Shown here: positions 6,751 through 8,964 of the stretch, piece after piece
Layout of the letters: the number at the start of each line of letters is the position of its first letter
How positions within the stretch are numbered: the first letter of the stretch is position 1
NCBI GenBank assembly: GCA_946062035.1
Contig: CAMGTS010000042.1
Coordinates: 1 to 8,964, forward strand
Reading direction: 5' to 3'
Source of the DNA: an uncultured Bacteroidales bacterium
GTDB lineage: Bacteria; Bacteroidota; Bacteroidia; Bacteroidales; UBA932
Length of the DNA stretch: 8,964 nt
The notes under the pieces: model-generated
The model's database searches: none
The model's input: the letters and a program-made list of their open reading frames with translations, nothing else
What the model was told of the DNA's origin: nothing
Position numbers and translations under genes: made by a program

Positions 6751-7917
6751 ATGAATAGAAAAGGAATACTTACCGCCGCTCTTTTGGCAATCTTCGTCGC
6801 AGGAAGCGCGACTTCCGCAGATGCCCAGAAAAAGAGAATGAGAGACTATGGAATCGAATACGGTATTTTCAAACCGGGAAAATATAACGCCATCACAGAT
6901 GTGGCAGGTGTGACTGTGGGACAAGTAACCCTTGAAAATGAGGGTGATATGCACACAGGTGTAACCGCCATCATTCCGCACCAAGGCAATATTTTCAAAA
7001 ATAAGGTACCTGCCGCCATATATCTTGGCAACGCATTCGGAAAGCTTGCGGGTTACAGCCAGGTAAAGGAATTGGGTAATATCGAAACTCCGATTGTGCT
7101 TACAAACACCCTAAGCATTGCTGCGGGTCTTAATGGATTGATTACCTACACATTACAGCAGCCTGGAAATGAAAAAGTAAAGTCTGTGAACGCAGTTGTA
7201 GGTGAGACAAATGATGGAGAATTGAACAACATAAGGGCGAGATATGTCACTCCAGAACATGTATTGGAAGCTATCAGCAAAGCCAAAGGCGGACCTGTCG
7301 AGGAAGGTTGCGTAGGGGCCGGAACTGGTACTGTATGCTTCAGTTGGAAAGGCGGTATAGGCACCTCTTCAAGAGTCCTCCCTAAAAGTCTTGGAGGATA
7401 TACCGTCGGTGTCCTTGTTCAGACAAACTATGGCGGTATTTTAGAGATAGCCGGAGTTGAAGTGGGCAAAAAGCTCAACAGTTATTCTTATCGCAAAAGT
7501 GTTGAGGCTGAAGCAAAGACAGAAGAGGCGAAAAAGGGTGACGGCTCATGTATGATAGTTGTTGCCACAGACGCTCCGGTTGACGCACGTCTTCTTGAAA
7601 GAATCGCAAAAAGAGCTTTTATGGGACTTTCACGTACAGGCAGCTTCGCTTCTAACGGAAGCGGTGACTACATAATAGCGTTCTCCACTTATGAGGACAA
7701 TTTCGTGAAGAACGGAAAAGAGACTCACAATACCGTTGTTCTTGACAATGACGAGATGTCTCCTGTTTTTGAGGCGACTGTAGAAGCTACAGCGGAAGCT
7801 CTCTGGAACAGCCTGTTCGCAGCTCATACCACCAAGGGAATTGACGGAAATGTAATTGAAGAACTCCCTGTAGAGAAAGTCGTTAAGATGATAAAGAAAG
7901 AGAAAGGGCTGAAATAA
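6751..7917 (+). CDS. Exported P1-family peptidase (DmpA/L-aminopeptidase-D-esterase-like)
   Basis: Members of family P1 (S58) are autoprocessed N-terminal-nucleophile hydrolases that remove N-terminal residues from peptides or amides. The 388-residue protein begins with a signal peptide: basic MNRK, a hydrophobic core (about 6-18) and a likely signal peptidase I site after ADA (23-25), so the product should be periplasmic. Family features follow: YNAITDVAGVTVGQVTL (45-61), HTGVTAIIP (68-76), LTNTLSIA (117-124), VVGETNDG (149-156), GCVGAGTGTVCFSWKGGIGT (186-205), and GDGSCMIVVATDAP (263-276). The Gly265-Ser266 bond is the predicted self-cleavage site, exposing Ser266 as nucleophile. The C-terminal part keeps the RTGSFASNGSGDYIIAFST block (295-313). 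Length matches the family. It stands alone on its strand, divergent from hflX and convergent with the hexosaminidase gene. Substrate is unknown; D-amino-acid-containing peptides are one possibility for the family. Confidence 0.92.
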   Translation: MNRKGILTAALLAIFVAGSATSADAQKKRMRDYGIEYGIFKPGKYNAITDVAGVTVGQVTLENEGDMHTGVTAIIPHQGNIFKNKVPAAIYLGNAFGKLAGYSQVKELGNIETPIVLTNTLSIAAGLNGLITYTLQQPGNEKVKSVNAVVGETNDGELNNIRARYVTPEHVLEAISKAKGGPVEEGCVGAGTGTVCFSWKGGIGTSSRVLPKSLGGYTVGVLVQTNYGGILEIAGVEVGKKLNSYSYRKSVEAEAKTEEAKKGDGSCMIVVATDAPVDARLLERIAKRAFMGLSRTGSFASNGSGDYIIAFSTYEDNFVKNGKETHNTVVLDNDEMSPVFEATVEATAEALWNSLFAAHTTKGIDGNVIEELPVEKVVKMIKKEKGLK

Positions 7918-7933
7918 TAACGACGTATTACTG

Positions 7934-7977
7934 AAAACAAATATGGCGGCTATGATATTAGCCGCCATATTTGTTTT
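7934..7977. terminator. Bidirectional intrinsic terminator
   Basis: A perfect 19-bp stem (7934-7952 with 7959-7977) encloses the 6-nt loop TGATAT. The GC-rich core is GGCGGCTA/TAGCCGCC. On the plus strand the right arm ends TTTGTTTT; on the minus strand the left arm also reads TTTGTTTT, so each direction ends in a U-rich tract. It lies 14 nt after the tandem TAA stops (7915-7920) of the peptidase gene and 43 nt beyond the hexosaminidase stop, serving both convergent genes. Confidence 0.9.
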
Positions 7978-8020
7978 ATTGACAGCCCCGCCTATAATTG
8001 GCGACTTTATAGTGTGTGAT

Positions 8021-8964
8021 CTAATATATTAACAAGTCACAGAGACCTATTCTGTTGCTGTCTGTCTCACCGGTAATGACAACCCTTACACTCTTCACAC
8101 CCTTTGTGCTATCAGGTCTGACAACCGCTCTGTCGCAATTGATATCCTCAGCCTTGATAAAATTCTCGCCATCGTATGAGAACTCGACATATCCGTTCTG
8201 GATTCCGTTAAAGTCAATTACCTGACGGCCGAATTTCATATCGATAACCGAGCATTGTACTGGTTCAGAGAAATCAATCTTGATGTAGTCACCTGCAGCT
8301 CCTCTACCCTTGAAATAGACAAGAGTCTTGGGATCATAATCCGTCAGGTCTTCAGCCTTTGACTTGCCGTTATACGGAAGAGAGCTTACAACAGTAAACT
8401 TCGGTTTAAGCTGCTTATACAGAGGCATATTAGATGCAGCAACGCTGATAGAGTGCAAAGTATCAGATGCGAATGTCGCAAAACGGTAGCGTGAAATATC
8501 GTTTACTGTCATTCTGCCATCATAAGTCATATAATACTTGATTGTATCAGCGGCACCTTTCAAACCGTCGTAATTAGCGGTAGGGTCGACATAGGCGTAT
8601 TTGACTACTGCGCCTGGATAAGGAGCCTCCGCCACAAGATGATACTGATTTGATGACTCGTCCAGAACTGTAGCTGTTACTTTAGGGTACGGAACTCTGT
8701 ATCTTATCTGCATATTGCTCATTCTCTCATAGTGAGCCTGAGTAAGTCTTCTTTCGAAATCCTTGAAATCCGCCGGAGTATTGAGTGTACCGCCTGATGT
8801 TCCCCATGCTACCTCAGCCAAAGCACAAAGTCTCGGGAATGCCTGATATTCAACGAAATTATCTGGTCTGATACCTAATTCTTCCCATAATCCGGCCTGA
8901 AGTCCTCTGCCATACTTTTTGACATCAGCCGCATTCTCCTCAGCTGTCCTTCCATTATCCTTCG
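8021..8964 (-). CDS. GH20 beta-N-acetylhexosaminidase, C-terminal part (5' end outside window)
   Basis: GH20 enzymes remove terminal beta-linked GlcNAc or GalNAc from glycans by substrate-assisted catalysis. 313 residues are visible and the reading frame is open to the window edge. The end of the catalytic barrel is clear: GLQAGLWEE (20-28), with the Trp that lines the -1 sugar pocket, and VEYQAFPRLCALAEVAWG (37-54), the family's closing signature. The catalytic Asp-Glu pair lies upstream, beyond the window. After the barrel comes a beta-rich segment (about 88-178) like the chitobiase/hexosaminidase C-terminal domain, then about 110 residues (205-313; GDYIKIDFSEPVQC, GYVEFSYDGENF, VRVVI) resembling an F5/8 type C (discoidin-like) carbohydrate-binding domain. 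A TTG at 8821 is only an internal Leu codon, not the start. Such enzymes are normally exported in Bacteroidota and act on host or dietary glycans; that role is inferred. Confidence 0.93.
   Translation of the reverse strand, partial: KDNGRTAEENAADVKKYGRGLQAGLWEELGIRPDNFVEYQAFPRLCALAEVAWGTSGGTLNTPADFKDFERRLTQAHYERMSNMQIRYRVPYPKVTATVLDESSNQYHLVAEAPYPGAVVKYAYVDPTANYDGLKGAADTIKYYMTYDGRMTVNDISRYRFATFASDTLHSISVAASNMPLYKQLKPKFTVVSSLPYNGKSKAEDLTDYDPKTLVYFKGRGAAGDYIKIDFSEPVQCSVIDMKFGRQVIDFNGIQNGYVEFSYDGENFIKAEDINCDRAVVRPDSTKGVKSVRVVITGETDSNRIGLCDLLIY

Noticed and set aside
6739..6984. N-terminal extension of the hflX frame to 6984 (82 more codons)
   Set aside because: It lies antisense within the well-supported P1 peptidase gene, shows no HflX-like sequence, and the HflX domain is complete without it.

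Overview
The window looks like an ordinary housekeeping stretch of a Bacteroidota (probably Bacteroidales) chromosome. The evidence is a YbeY whose third metal-ligand position is Asp as in that phylum, a TonB with a Glu-rich linker and a typical Bacteroidota C-terminal domain, a fragment resembling DUF4252, start codons preceded by A/T-rich sequence rather than clear Shine-Dalgarno sites, and a secreted-type GH20 hexosaminidase with accessory C-terminal domains. Genus cannot be told from the window. There is no mobile element, CRISPR array, rRNA or tRNA that I can see.

Layout: (1) 1-190 is an AT-rich spacer with two inverted repeats. (2) 191-3024, minus strand: ybeY, then mnmG 4 nt later, then a short ORF overlapping the mnmG 3' end that looks like the 3' half of a DUF4252-type gene. 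(3) 3025-3202 is a divergent spacer. (4) 3203-4868, plus strand: mdh and a tonB-type gene 28 nt apart, ending at a strong terminator (4892-4927). (5) 4993-6738, minus strand: hflX followed after 27 nt by a MmcQ/YjbR-family gene. (6) 6751-7917, plus strand: an exported P1-family (DmpA-like) peptidase, whose start codon is only 12 nt from the longest plausible hflX start. (7) 7934-7977: a 19-bp perfect hairpin that can terminate both convergent genes. (8) 8021-8964, minus strand: the 3' part of a GH20 beta-N-acetylhexosaminidase gene running off the right edge.

Functionally, ybeY (rRNA maturation endonuclease), mnmG (tRNA wobble-uridine modification) and hflX (ribosome-rescue GTPase) all serve translation. 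mdh belongs to central carbon metabolism. The TonB protein, the exported peptidase and the hexosaminidase serve envelope transport and peptide or glycan breakdown. I found no convincing new system. The points worth a second look are a roughly 45-residue insertion in the MnmG C-terminal region, the truncated DUF4252-like ORF fused against the mnmG stop, the very tight hflX/peptidase divergence with an ambiguous hflX start, and an altered glycine-rich linker in HflX.
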